The position numbers were made by a program, and so were the translations under genes. The notes below the pieces were generated by a model, which made no database searches, was not told the origin of the DNA, and saw only the letters and a list, made by a program, of their open reading frames with translations. A stretch of 64,000 bases of DNA from Monarcha castaneiventris obscurior (lineage: Eukaryota; Chordata; Aves; Passeriformes; Monarchidae): NCBI GenBank assembly GCA_026261815.1, contig JAMPIT010000059.1, positions 18,648,001 to 18,712,000 of the forward strand, given 5' to 3'. This document shows positions 24,947-38,100 of this stretch, piece after piece. Within the stretch, counting starts at the first letter, position 1; each line of letters begins with the position of its first letter.

Positions 24947-27900
24947 ACTTCATGTTATAGTTCCTATTTGCTGACTTGATTTATCAGAGCATTGGAGAGA
25001 TGTGGATTCACTGACAAGGCTTGAGATAATTGCTCAGTGGTTGAGAGATTGGTCAATCTGTTTTACCACAGTATAAATTCTTCCACTAAGCTGTAAAAAG
25101 ACTTTACACTACTGTTATGTGAGTTACTTTGGATTTCTATAGAACTTGCAGAGCCACAAAGAATGAAGTTATGTTCAGTGTTTGGGTTTTTTTAAGCTGT
25201 TGTTCGGTTAAATCTTAGTAAGATGCATTTGACTTGCAAGTACTTATATATGTTTTCACATATCAGGTTTGATAAAGTGAGTTGTCTTTTAACTGGTTCC
25301 TGTTATATTTATTCACCTCTGCATATATATGAAATAGATTTTTTGGATAATATTAAAGCATTAATATTATATGATTCTTCCACGAAGTATGCAAACAATA
25401 TGCAATACATTTTTTAAAAAGACTGCCAAAATTTGAAAAAGCCCTGGAGATTAGGAAGAAGATGGGATGCATTTCCAATTTCTATCATGTGCAGAAATAT
25501 AAAAATATGACTCAATAGTAGCTTATACCATGACAGCCGCTTAACAAAGTTTTGATTTATGTTTAGCTCATTAATCAGGGACATGGAATAAACTCTGAGA
25601 GAGCAAAGTTTGCAGGTGATAGTAAAGAAGGTTATTAAAGCTGAAAGAAAATATAGGGAAGCTGAAGGAGTAAATTAAGCCAATGTGTACTATGATACTG
25701 AAAGAAATTAAGTGTTTATGAAGGCAATGCAGTTGGAGGAGGAAATGACACCCTGTAACTACACAACTGCTACAGATTTCAAAATTAAGTGCCCCCACTC
25801 CTGAAAGTGATCTAGTTACTAAAGCGGGAAACTCACTATAGGTTGATCAATGAGCAATTTCAATTCAAAAGTAAAAACAAAATGTTTAATACGGACATTA
25901 AGTCTGTAACTGTGTTATTTATATGAGAAGCAATATAGGGTAGCTCATCTCAGAGGTCTCAAATTGCTCTGAAAGACTCTCTATGAATATGATAAGCAGT
26001 GGGTGAAGTAGTGTTTACACTTTTTAATCCAGGGATGAGGATGTATAAGAAGCAGCATGATAAGAATGTAAAATCAGAAACAGCTTAGAGAAGTTAAATT
26101 GGATGGAGGATAGAAGAGCAATGGGTGGCAATCTACCATTCCGTTTACAGGCTACTTCCTTCATTTATCTGAAATTATATCTTTAAATTCGGGGTGCTTG
26201 TGCATTCATACAGATTTTAAATTTTGTAGATGTTACAATGTGAACTTAATTGAGCTGCAAAGGGGCATACGGACAGAATTTGAGAGAGTTATGGAGGTGT
26301 TTAAGGTGTGAACTATGCAGGTATGAATTAAAACTCAAACTGCAGGAAATAAAAGGCACGAGTAGATTTTGGTTGGATCAGGGCATCAGTACTTCTATTA
26401 GCATACACACAGGTTTGGCCACCAGGGCTCTCAATTTATAGATGTCATGCAGGTCTAAGCTGTTAACCAGGCACTATTTTTCAGGCATTTTACTTCATGG
26501 TATGTGCTTGAGCTAACAGACACATTCCAAGTAAGCAGGCTGTTGCAGAATTCAGCACGAAAACTGAGCAGGCTGACTGGGAGATACACACCCTCCAATC
26601 AACTGTTCTTTTAAGGTAACTGTCCAGTAAACAAGGAAACCACTTTAAATCTGCATTACTGGAATAGTTTGTCTGAAATAACCTGATTGCTTGCCTGTAT
26701 TTTGTGTACCGTGTCACTCTATAGATTGGCTGACTGTAAAATAACTTCTCTGGAATAAAATTCAACATGCCTTAGAATGACATTTGAGTTTACTGTGAAA
26801 ATCAGTTGATTAGTAGTCTGGAGAAAACAGTACATTTATGTTCCATTAATTCCACAAGCTCTTCTTCTGCTTTACAGAAAACCTGCTTTTTCATCTCAGA
26901 ACTAAAATTTTGTGCAGTAAGTAAATAAGAGTAATCAAAATCCATTGCTGAATTTAAAAGTTATATTTCCCTTAAGCCCTCTCCAGTCCTAAACAAATTC
27001 AACAGAATACTCCTCCTCCTTTTTTAACATGTTTTAAAATTTAATTTATCACAGTTCATTGATACTGTTTGCCAGCCATGAACACTGGGTCATTATTTTC
27101 TTCTTGCTATGCACCATTGGTTTATATGCTTTCTAAAATGCAAAGCCAAATTAAGAACTGTTGAAACACCACATGAAAAAGGAAAGATTTTATGAATAAT
27201 GGAATAAAGGAAATGATTACACAGCCTAGAATTTTAGCATCCTATTTCCATCTTGTTGCTCAATAAATCAAGCTGCAATAAAAAAAACATCTTTAATGCC
27301 TAGAAACACTTGTAACAGTGTCTGTTGTTCATATACTAGTAACAAGCTGAAATTTTGCTTTAGAACAAGACCTAGATGTGCCTGAAATGTGGAAAGAAAC
27401 CAGCCTCAGTTAAAGCAAAACTGTTCTGTGGGGTGTACATTTACCCCCACAACAGAGAGTTTAAAATAGTAGAAATAAAGAAAAGTTTTGACTTAATGAT
27501 AGACAGGATCATCAGTTTGTTTGTTTGTGTTGTTGTAAAATACTTTCAGACAGGTGAATAATTTCACTTTTCAAAACAATATTTTACTATTTCGTGCTAT
27601 GAAACAGTTGTTAATCTCAGCTGGGTTTGGTTTTTTTTCAGTTGAATCTTCAGTGTAGAGTCTATAGGAGTACAGCAAAAAATATATATATCTACCATTT
27701 TTGTCTTACCTTGCTCTCTTTCCACTGGGTTCTGACATTTATACGCATTTTCTTTTATTCTTCATAGAAACTTCATTTCTGTTCTCTTTGTGACGTGAAA
27801 GATAACACATGATCTGAGACAAGTTTTGACAAACAATCCATTTTACATCTCATTATGACTACAAAGTTATAAAAAATAAAAAAAAAAGCTTCAATCAAAC

Positions 27901-29674
27901 TGTTGTAGTTAAAAGGTTAAGTATGTTCTTATTTAAAGAGCAAAATGTGAGTCATCTTACTGGAACCAAGAATTTCATCTTATGGATATTATAAACTGGT
28001 ACTGTGCCAACTTCTGTGCCATTGCTTCCTGACTATCAACTGCATTCACCCTCTTCTTACATTTAAATTTCAGTGAAAATACGTAATAGAAATAAGGGGA
28101 CTAGTTAAAAGACCAATGAAAGTGTGATCAGTATTGTCTTTTAAACGGATGACATATCAAAGTTTCATGTGTAGTACACCACTTCTCTGAAAACTTGTCT
28201 TCCATACATAGAAAAAGCTGCTGAAGATTACCTACTATTGCACGCTTGTAAAATTTACTTGATTTTTTTTTTTTTTCTGAAACAGGTATTTTCATGTAAT
28301 GCACATTCACTAATACCTTCTTCTGAATTTTAACAAAGATTTGATCCCTCTATTCTCCTTGATGCAGGGATTATTGTGTCCTAGGGGTATTAACTTATTC
28401 ATAGACTATTAAGAAGAGACTTCATTTTCTTCATCTGGGTATCAAAAGAAGGTTAAATGGCATCAGTCTACACAGTGATGCCGAGCATTAACCAGCTTTT
28501 CAGAGAAAGCTTTCCTGTGAGCAGTCTGGACAATATCTTTTGTTTATAAGCTAGCCTTGAGCATGTAAGTGCATAAATGACAGTAAAAAAAGCATTCCAT
28601 TTCCTTTTAGAGCTACTAGACCAATACATTTTTTGGATTAGAAAAGATTCTTTAAAACTCAAAAGCAACTATCCATAAGAGGCAGGCAAATTGTTTTTGA
28701 ATCTTTCAGAGCAACAAGGTTGTTGGTATGGATTTGTCAAATCATTTTGAATTTATTTAAGATACAGTTAAAGAGGTAACAGCATAAAAACTTCCCTACT
28801 TGAAATAGTGGAGAGGAAGTGAGGGGAGAAAATAACTGTTAACATATTTCTTCATACCAGATACTAATTTGTACACTCTTCTAATAAAATCCAGTGAGGA
28901 GAATTATGTTTTTGTCTCATTCTCTGAAATAATTCTGTTAATTTTTTTCAGTTCAGGAAACAAAAATCACTTTAAATAACTAACTACATCTTACCAATTA
29001 CAGGCTTTTTTCTTCCATGTGGCATAAAGTTTATCCAAGCATTTTTAGGTTGCTTTTAAATTATTCCTTCATTTCTATGAAGAGTGGGAAAACATATTTG
29101 ATATTAAATAATGAACAAATGGTTGTTTTCTGGGTTTGGGTTGATTCTGTTTGTTTTTAATGGGTGTAAGGAGAGACTACGTATTTAATGTATACTGAAC
29201 TCAACAAAATATTTTCAGGAATTGCAACTTTTTGCAGTTTATCCAGCCTTAAATTTACAGTAAGTTGCTTCTAAAATACCTAAGATTCAAAATTCCATTG
29301 ACAGGAAAAAAGTGAAGAAGCTACTATCAGAAATCAGTGATTCCTTAGCTGTCCATTAAACACTGTTTCAGCTGCCTTTGGCATTGAGACAAGTTGCACG
29401 AATACATGGAAATAGATTTAAAGCAGTATCAGAGTTCTTGTGTTTAAGAAAAATGTCATCATACATGTTACTTCAGCTTTATTATTATAAAGCTTGCACT
29501 AATTTAGCCCAACTAGCATTCAAAGGTGTGATTTTAGATGTATAACTGTGCTGTATCCAGTAAGATATGCATAAAGATCCTTGAGAAATGGCCTGATACT
29601 CATTTTATTTTTATCTCTCAAAGAGATGTAAGGTCAGATGTAAATTCTAAGAGAGCTACAGGCCAGTCAGAACC
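24947..29674. other. AT-rich gene-poor stretch
   Basis: No gene or assignable repeat. Short open frames (25571-25798 minus, 26490-26768 minus) carry no motif. A T run occurs near 28263-28277. Confidence 0.5.
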
Positions 29675-30005
29675 ACCACTTCATATGGTTGGTGACTGCC
29701 CAGCCATCTAGTTTGTCCAGGTGTCTCTGCAGGGCCTCCCTGCCCTCAAGGCAGTCAACATCTCCTGTGTCCAAGTAATTTATGAGGATGTTGAAGAGCA
29801 CAGGGCCGAGAATGGAGCCCTGCAGAACCCCATTAGTGACAGATCTGATGTCACTGCATTCACTATACCCCTTTGTGCCTGTTGCTCGCCCATCACGATG
29901 TGTTGTTTATCCAGCTGTGTGCTGGACATTGTGTCCAGAAGGATCTGTGAGAGACAGTATGGAAACCTTTACTGAAAACCAAACAGAATACATCAGCTGA
30001 GACTT
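29675..30005 (-). mobile_element. CR1 LINE fragment, reverse transcriptase region, minus sense
   Basis: On the minus strand the translation contains degraded CR1 reverse transcriptase: a 'FSK.F.TVSH' element (high-coordinate end), a QLD-type segment, [20 protein letters not shown] (matching the CR1 motif B region) and [14 protein letters not shown], ending near the 'N.MK' motif at 29690. Several frameshifts and stops interrupt it. No RT catalytic function remains. It abuts a plus-sense CR1 fragment at about 30000. Confidence 0.85.
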
Positions 30006-30388
30006 CCTTGTCTCTGAACTGGAGAGGCAAGGATTTGATGGCTGGACCACTTAGTGGATAAGGAACTGGCTGGGTGATTATACCTAAAAAGTTGCAGTTA
30101 GCTGCTCGATGTCCAGGTGGAGACTAGCAACTATTGGTGTTCCCTCAGGGACATGGACAGCGCTGTTGAGGAAGAAATTCTTTACTGTGAGGGTGGTGAG
30201 ACACTGGAAGGGGTTACCCAGAGAAGTTGTGAATGTGTCATCCCTAGAAATGTTCAAGGACAGGTTGAGTGGGGCTTTGAGCAATCTGGTCTATTGGAAG
30301 GTTCCCTGTCTGTGGCAGTGGGGATGGATGTAGATGATTTTTAAGGTCTTTTCCAAACCCAACCACTTTATAAATCTATGGTTCTTCT
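30001..30388 (+). mobile_element. CR1 LINE fragment with internal deletion and intact 3' tail, plus sense
   Basis: The plus strand opens with degraded RT (FLVSELERQGFDGW, then WIRNWLGDYT with stops, then 'SMSRWRLATIGVPSG', about 30006-30150). It then jumps directly to the CR1 3' end region (GAAATTCTTTACTGTGAGGG, GTGGTGAGACACTGG, ATGTTCAAGGACAGG) and the tail 'GATGATTTTTAAGGTCTTTTCC...'. About 1 kb or more of the usual element is missing between these parts. The frames at 30109-30344 are remnants of this element, not genes. Confidence 0.85.
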
Positions 30389-31241
30389 TGATTCATGAAT
30401 GTATTATTTGCAGAAACAGGAAGACTACTACATAGGAGTCAGAGGTATCACATAATCAACTTTAGCTGAGAGATTTGGGGGATGGAGAAGAGAGTTAATA
30501 ATTATGTCACTGTATTCAATTATTATAATTACCTTCTTTATGTAGCAAGTTTATGCTTCCTAAGAAAAAAGCTTCATATTTATTATTTCAGTCTGTTTTG
30601 GAGAGTGATGGAGTAAGAACTGGACAGACACTGTCTTGTGCTTAGATTTCGAATAGATTTGCTGATGAACTTGAATAGTAATGTCTTCCAAAAATGGAAA
30701 CAATACAGTTGACCTTGGTGGGATAGCAAAATCACATCTAAAACAAATTGATATGATCCACAGAAAACTGACAGGAAAATTCAACATATGTAGTTCCCAT
30801 TATAGGGAAGGGCAATTTCACCATCATCTTTATAGCCTATGTAGGCTCTTTTTGCCTTGCACAGTTCAGCATTACTTCACTACACAGATGTTCATTTTAT
30901 GCTACAAGTTTTGCGGCAGTCAGTCAGGATTAGCGATAAACAAGATGCACTAGCACAGAAAATGCTTTTTTTTTCACTGAGAACTCACTTGAAAACATCC
31001 AACTACACTATACCGGAAGATTTGCAAATAGCAGACAGGGCAGAAGCACCCAAGTACAGATTTGCCTATGTAGTGATGCAGTCTTCATGTCCAGTGGTTT
31101 TACTATGCTTAATTTGCAAATGCTTTTGGTGTATATTTGATTATTGTTCCCAGCAGCAATGCAAATACAGCAAGCAAAATCTCCTGCATCCTGTTATAAA
31201 TACAAAAGCTCTTACTTAAAGACCTTTCTAAGAATAAGGCT
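30389..31241. other. Unassigned stretch
   Basis: No gene seen. The overlapping open frames at 30681-31219 show no family motif. Confidence 0.45.
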
Positions 31242-31863
31242 TGTTCTGGGGGTGTTGCTATGGTAGAGCCCATTGTCGGTGTGAGCTATTCTGAATGGAT
31301 CGATTTCCCATTGAATGATTCTGTCCCTGAGGACGGATCAAAGGCAAACTCCGAGGAATAGAAAGCTCACACGCCTTGAGTGCCACTCACACCAAGTCTC
31401 CTTTCCCCTGTTACAGAGCCACCAATGATTACAGGGTCTGACAACCTAGCGTGGTTTGAAATTCTCTCTCTCTGTGCTGCTATTTGTTAGTTATAAGTTG
31501 TTCCTCCCCTGAAATGTCACTATTGGTTCTTTTGTTATGTATCCTCACCTTTTATTGGTTAGTTCTATGATATCTACCTCATTCTGTAATTCCTTAAAAG
31601 CCATTCCCTAGGCGCAGATAACCGTCACTCGTGGCGGCTCCCCTTCAAGCAACCACCTCCCTGCCTCCTCATCTGGGCAGAGGAAATAAACTTGGACGGA
31701 AGCCACGCGGTGTCCACTCTCTCCTCTTTTATCCTCGCTGCTGCCTTGCAACAGCCAAGAACTGCCTGCTGCGAATGGCTAACAGGCCAGAAGGACTGGG
31801 GAGAGCTAACCCTGATCATTCCAGCCGACATCGCTGTATCTCGCGTGGGCTGCGAACCCTACA
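31242..31863 (+). mobile_element. Putative LTR with promoter and poly(A) signals
   Basis: The block starts TGTTCTGGGGG and can be read to end ...AACCCTACA. In plus orientation it holds two ATTGG (inverted CCAAT) elements (about 31523 and 31554), a TTAAAAG TATA-like element near 31593, a CpG-containing leader, and AATAAA at 31685 followed by GT/CT-rich sequence: the U3-R-U5 order of a retroviral LTR. Boundaries are uncertain and I found no convincing target duplication. The open frames at 31625-31948 on both strands fall in this block and its flank and look incidental. An alternative is a CpG-rich host promoter. Confidence 0.5.
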
Positions 31864-32139
31864 GCCGCAGGCCAGCCTGAGCCAGGCACAAGCAGCGCAG
31901 CATGGGGACTTCAGGCCCTTGTGTAATTCTCTAAGGACATTCTGCTGAGCATCCACTAAGTGGATCTGACTCCTCTTTCCATCTTAGTCTTGGGAGAAAT
32001 CAGTATGTGCTCAGGGTTGTAGGTAAGGGTAGGGGGTTGACCTTGGGTGCTCATATTCCCACCCAAACCATCTTGCAAGCTAATGTTTTAATGAAGAATT
32101 CACACTAACAAAAGTTCCATAAAATTGTGCTGGGGAAAC
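31864..32139. other. Spacer between two LTR-like blocks
   Basis: A GC-moderate segment (GCCGCAGGCCAGCCTGAGCC and onward) that may be internal ERV sequence adjoining the preceding LTR. No primer-binding site is recognisable and no coding motif is seen. Confidence 0.35.
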
Positions 32140-32810
32140 TGTGGATCGAGACTGGGTAGACTGCTGGATGCCAGATCCCCATCCAGACACTCTCTCACTT
32201 TCATTCTTACACAATATGGGGAGGAAATAAGATGGTAGTTTGTGGGGCAAGGTAAAGACAACTACCATCATGGATAAAGCAGACTCAACTTCGAGAAAAT
32301 TAATTTCAGTTGTTTCTAGTTAAAAACAGAGTCGTACAGTGAGAAAAGAGTGAAAAATCTTCCCTCTATGCCCCCTCTGTCCTAGGCTCACCATTACTAT
32401 TCCATTCCCCACTGCCCGGCTTGTGCAAGGGGATGGGGAATTGGGGGACTGCGGTCAGCTTATCAATCCTTCATCCTCACACATTTCCCTGCTCCAGCCT
32501 GGAACATTCCCAGGAGCCGCAGGGCAGCCCCTGCCCCGCCGGGGTCTCTCCCTGGCCGCAGGCCCATCCATCCCTGCCGGGCCTCTCCCGCCTCCGTCGC
32601 TGCTCCCGCTGTCCCCTCAGGCTGGCAGGGCTGTTTCCCGCACGGTTCCCCTGGCTCAGCCCTGGCTGCGGGCAGGTTTTGCCCTCCCTTGCCCAGGCTT
32701 TCCCCGGGGCTCTCTCTCACCCGCCCGCCCGTGGCTGAGGGGCTCAGCCGTGCCCCGGCACAGCCCCAGCGCTGCTGCCGCCACCGGGGCACCTCGCCCC
32801 ATAAAGTAAG
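32140..32810 (-). mobile_element. ERVL-like LTR fragment, minus orientation
   Basis: Read on the plus strand, the left part follows the reverse complement of the 3' half of the LTRs at 20975 and 51890: CTGCTGGATGCCAG, CACTCTCTCACTTTC, GCAGACTCAACTTCGAGAAA (reverse complement of the poly(A)-distal AAGTTGAGCCTG block), 'CCATTCCCCACTGCCC', and 'GGGGATGGGGAATTGGGGG' with 'TGCGGTCAG'. The right part (about 32500-32800) is a strongly GC-rich, CpG-rich block that differs from those two copies and may belong to another subfamily. It ends abruptly near CCCATAAAG at about 32808. The GC-rich open frames here (32421-32809, both strands) are by-products. Confidence 0.6.
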
Positions 32811-34641
32811 TAGGTAGCAAACTGCCTTTTCTTACCTTCTTAAAAATAAATATTTAAAAGTGTATAAATATTTTGCCTCATTGTGTTGTGTGTGTGCACC
32901 TTTCACTGTGTAATACTTGTCTAAATGGAAAGAACTGAGAGGATCAGCTGTACTCGGTATCACTGTGCCACCCCAAAAGCTCAGAGCACAGAGCTAACAT
33001 TCTGCAGTGTTCATACTTGGTGATACAGTACAGATGAAACAAATGTTGAAGAGTAAAAGCGCTGCATCTGGCCTCCATCTATGGGGAATTCTCCCTAGAG
33101 CTCATGATCCATCCTGCGGGTTCGGTCTCTGGGTTCCACAAAGCACTGGGGAAACTATTAGAAAACTGCCATGAGGTAAGCTATAGTTTCTTGATAATAC
33201 TTATCAGAAAGAATTCAGGTCACGAGCTTTCATTGATTTCTTTCCATGTACCTCGAAACATATTATGAATTTTGATGTAGTTATTTAGAAGCTAGATATA
33301 GTTATTAACATACAGGGACGGTAGAATTGATGGGCTCAATAAAGCGTAAATGTTTTCCAGAAGCTGTTTGTTTGTAAGTCCTCTCAAACTACACCCTTGT
33401 CTTAGAGAAACTGAGGCAAAACTGAGAAGAATTATTGACAAATTCAATTAAAAATATAAAAGGAATTTCCTGTACAGAATACCAAATATGTACTGGCTGT
33501 GTAGAATAAACATTACCTTCAATAAATGTTTGTTTAAGCAGCATAACATTTCATGCTTTCATTGCAAAAAGCCTATGCCTGGCAGACTTTTGAAAAATAT
33601 TTTGAACTTTCATAGAAACAAGTGCGCTGTGCTAGTGTAGTTTTAATAAGCAAAGAGATGTTGGAGGTTAAGATAAAAGGGTAGTCTGGTTTTCATTATG
33701 ATCAGTGCCTCATTTTTTCAATTAAAACAAAAAGCCAAAGAAGTTTCATGTAGTCTATTATTGTATCCATTTTTTGGTCTTGTCTCATGTGCTTTAAAAG
33801 TCACTGAGACTAATATAAAACCTTGACCTTACATTGTGGTTGAGGTTGAATGCTATGGTTACATACAGTTAAAAAAAAAAAAAATAGCTTTATAATACAA
33901 AGGTAGTGACTATGTTTTCTTTAAAATTTGTTTCTTTAGACATGGTCTCCAATTTGAGGTCTTTGTGATTGTCAGAGTCCTCTGGATTAAAGCTGTGTGG
34001 GGTAGTATATGCCTATGTCAACTCTAAAAACAGTTGGTGCAGACAGCTGTGTCTGTCTACAGCTGATTTTTGTCCAGAGGAATAATGTCTATGAAAAGCT
34101 GTAGTTTATACCATAAGAAGTCCATCAAGACCCTTGTCAGTCCTCCATTGTAAAGAACTTTTAGCTCCTTTATAATTAAGGGCTACCAAGAAGTACCCTT
34201 CTTGGAGCCGGATGAGTTCTCCTGCAATACCAGATGAATCTTTTGTGGATCCATTCCATGTCTTCTTTGGTTCTGTGTACCTTCTGACTGCTTAATGCCT
34301 GCTAAATGTTAAATGTAGAAGTGAGTGCCAGGGTCTGCTGGTATTTCAGAAAATTGTGAGATATGTGTGGGATGGAGGACAAGTATTTTATTTGTGTCAG
34401 ATAGGAAACAGTTCTCAGGGGCCCTGTTTTCCAGATTTTAAAGAAAATTTTTTCTTTTACTATGACAAAAATGGAAGTTACTTGCCTATTTTTTTCTGCC
34501 TTTCAGGATTTTTCTTTGTGTCTCTATCAAGCGCATGATGAGTATGGGGGTAGGGAGAAAATAATATTTTCACCTCATGGCCACACAAGTACTTGTATTG
34601 GCATAAGTGAAGAAGCAGTGTAAAATCTGAACTTGAGGTAT
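32811..34641. other. AT-rich gene-poor stretch
   Basis: No gene or clear repeat. A (GT) run of about 12 bases lies near 32886 and an A run near 33871-33884. Confidence 0.5.
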
Positions 34642-35185
34642 TGTAATGGTTTTGGCTGAGATAGAGTTAAATTTGTCCACAGTAGCTTGTATGGGGCTAT
34701 GTCTTGCTGAGAAAGGTGTTGGTAACACACTGGTTGATAACTCACTGGTTTTGTTAGTGCTGAGCAGAGCTTACACAACAGCAAGGCCTTTTCTGCTCCT
34801 CAGACTGCCCTGCCAGCAGGTTGGCTGGGGCTGCAGGGAAGCTGGGAGGGGACTTGTTTGGGACAGCTGACCCCAACTGACCAAAAGAGGGGTGGGTACT
34901 GCTCAGGAATTAGCTGGGCATTCGTCAGTTGGTGGTAAGACATTGTTTTTATTTCCATTACTTTCCTGGGTTTTATTTTCTCCTCTTTGATTTTTTTCCC
35001 TGTTTCCTTTTTTTTTTTTTGAATAATATTTATTTTTTAATTATTAAGCAGTTTTTATGTGAACTCATGCATTTTCTCACTTTTATCCTTCTGTTTCTGT
35101 CGCCCCATTGCACGTCAGGGGTTAAGGGGACAATGAATGAGGGGCTTTGTGGTGCTTAGTTGACATCTGTAGCTAAACCATGACA
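34642..35185 (+). mobile_element. Solo LTR, same avian family as 14017 and 63290, plus orientation
   Basis: It opens TGTAATGGTTTTGGCTGAGATAGAGTT-like and closes GCTAAACCATGACA (TG...CA). Inside are 'AAGCTGGGAGGGGAC', 'GGACAGCTGACCC', 'AGCTGGGCATTCGTCAG' and a long T-rich stretch, in the same order as in the copy at 63290. No primer-binding site or coding sequence follows it, so it is a solo LTR. Flanks GGTAT (left) and GGTGA (right) share only three of five bases, so the target duplication is at best decayed. Confidence 0.8.
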
Positions 35186-38100
35186 GGTGATTTAAAAAAT
35201 ATATGAAACTTTGGCTTGCTTGTTGCCAGATGCATTTTCAGGGATGATTTAGTCTTGGATTCAGAAGTCTTTTGAGATTAAAATGCAATTTCAAAAATAC
35301 ACTGTAGCTGTGATCAGATTCTTTGCAACCAGATTGTTTGGGGTTTTAAATCAGTACTCCTCATATCAACTCTGTTAAGTCAACTCAGTAAGTCACAAGA
35401 AAAAACATGACTGAGCACAATATGTACTTGGGTTGCTGGTCTAGTCCCAAACAGGCAAAAGAGCTAATCCAGCTGAAGATATTTTGCCCTCTCATATGTG
35501 GATATTTGACTTCTGTTAATTCCAGGTATTGCCCACATTTGTTGAGCTGCTAAGTTTATCACCTGGACAGTGTCAATGGTACTGATTAAAATTTATACAC
35601 CACAGTGCTGTTGAAAGTAAAATACTTTAACATAGGAAATGAAAGTTAATAAAGAGTTGGGGGACTTTGTTGGGGTTTTCTTGAGACATATGTAAGTGAA
35701 AAAAACAGTTCCTGTGTACTTACAAAAACAAAACCAAAACAAACCAACCCCCTGAAAAATTTGCTTTGGGGAAGTTTCCTTATAAAAATACTTTAAAATA
35801 CAGATATATATAACCACTGGAATTTTGAAAAGATTCCTGTCTGCCTCAGTGACAAACTACTTTTGACCATATACAGAGGATCGCATTTTATAAATGGCTG
35901 TATTTGAAACAAAATATGTGTTTACATACAATTTTCTGCTTAATTATGTGTCTTTCACATCATTAATATAACAGCTACCTCATCAAAATAATAGCTACCA
36001 TTCCTTCATGAGAAGATTAACAGCAAAATTTAGAAAGAAGCTGACCCTGATCAGAGTTTTGGAAATTTTAATTTGGAATTTGACCATCATTGAATCCAAT
36101 GATCAAATGATCACCAATCATTTAATTTGACCATTTGACCATTTAATTTGACCATCATTCTGAGTCTTTTGAAAATAGAGAAATTTCAGCTGCTTTCATT
36201 TACTCAGACATGTGAGTTATCAGCAAGAATAACAAATATTCCATGGTCATCTATCTGGAACGTGAGATACTTCAGTACAGATGATCTGTTACCTTTTAGT
36301 TTCCTCTTGTAGCTTGATGAATTTCACCAGGTTCACTGCTGCCCTCTAAGCCTTGCAAGAGCTGGGCCTTTCAGTTCTGCAGTGCATTTTTCAGTTACAA
36401 ATCACAACAAATGTCAAGTCTCTTATCAACTACATGATAATACCAATAGTTTAAAAAGAGAAAGCAGGCAATAGCAAAGAAATGGTAGAGGTAAACAGCA
36501 TCCTTCTGTAAATGCTGTAAATTCTTCAGTTTTGTTTTCACTGTAATATCTGTGATCAAAATTCTTTATGTGATTTAGCATTTTTTTATTATATGTTGAA
36601 TGTTAGACATTTCAGTGAAATGTTTTTCATTTGTGTTTTCTGTCACCCAAATTGTGCGAAATTTAACCTATTGATACGAATCAGTTGCATGATATCGAAA
36701 GGGAATCCACGTACACAGTACAAAAACTTAGTACTTCTGAAAAGAATATACCTCTGACAACTACTAACTCTGGCAAAGGCTGGCCTTCATGATACCAGAA
36801 ACAGAACTGTTCTTCATACATTTACAACATTGCTCACCATGTGCCTTATCCATGCCTGAGAGGGTGGGTAGGACTTTTGCTATGCTGATAACAAAATTCC
36901 CACTTTGCCCAAGCTAGAAAGGTAAATTGAGACCATATGATACAGTCAGACTAGGGCTGAAGTGGAATTCTCCTGCAGAGAGTTGGTAGCCCCAGTAACA
37001 GCAAATAGTCTTATTTCTGCCAATAAGACTTCAATGTTAATTCAGTGTACCAAGCCTGCAAACTGAGCTGTCCAAGATTTACATTGATTTTCCTCATTTA
37101 TGTGAACCTGGGAACAACCCTTAACTGATTATATGAATGCATATGCAAATTTCATAGCAAAATTTGGTGTATTTATAGTTGGGCTGGTCCTTTGTCAATT
37201 TGAAATACGTAGTATTCCAGTCACTTTGTAAATAAGTATTAATCAGATGCTACTTAAGTCGATATAGTGGCAGAATTCAGCAAAACTTACAAGACTGCTC
37301 CAATAACTTGAAAATTACTTAATTTTTATTAATTTTTATTTTGTGTGTTAGTCTTTTGTGTTTGCTTTATATGAACACCAAGTGTTTTGCTTGCATAAAT
37401 GTTCTCAGAAAAAGCATTTTACCCAAGTTCTCTGAATGCATGGCACATATCAACACAATCCATCAATAAAATTGTGACTAAAATGAAATGTTAGTAAGTA
37501 ATTGAGTTCAAGTCATCCTTGGTTATTCAGCTACATGTTGTTTCTTGCAGAACATTTAAAGTGTTTGGAGTATTTTTCAAAGCATCCTCCTGCTTGAAGA
37601 ATGACAAGTAATCAAACTTTCTATTGTAATAGGTCAAATTATGTTTTGTCAAGGTAAGTCCATTTTTCATTTTTAAGGCTTAGTATAATAGAATAAACTA
37701 CACATTTGTTAGTTTATCTGTAATAAGCCGTGAATGCTTTTTAAAAATTGATTTCTCAGAACCATCAGGTATCCTAAGACTGGTCTGGTTAAAGTAAAAG
37801 CTCTCTAAATAAACTATTCAACTCCTGAAAGAATGAGGAGCAGCAAACCCAAAAATATTCAAGGGTTGGATGCTTATACTCAGAAAGAGATCAATATTTA
37901 ATGCAACTTTCTGAACATTCACAGTATTCTAAAGAAAAAAAAAAATTGTTAGACTCAACACACATATTGTGGTTTAGTAGAGAATGTCCTAGACCTGCTA
38001 TAACTACTGTGTGTTTAAAATCAGATTCTGCCATTGTTCTGTGTAATATCTGCTTGAAAAATAGTCCCATTGTCAGCATGGGTGAAATCCTGACTGTCCA

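Noticed and set aside
30109..30344. Two 74-75 codon frames
   Set aside because: Both read the 3' region of a CR1 fragment.
32421..32809. GC-rich open frames of 105-128 codons
   Set aside because: They lie in the CpG-rich half of an LTR fragment, with three overlapping frames on two strands and no domain.
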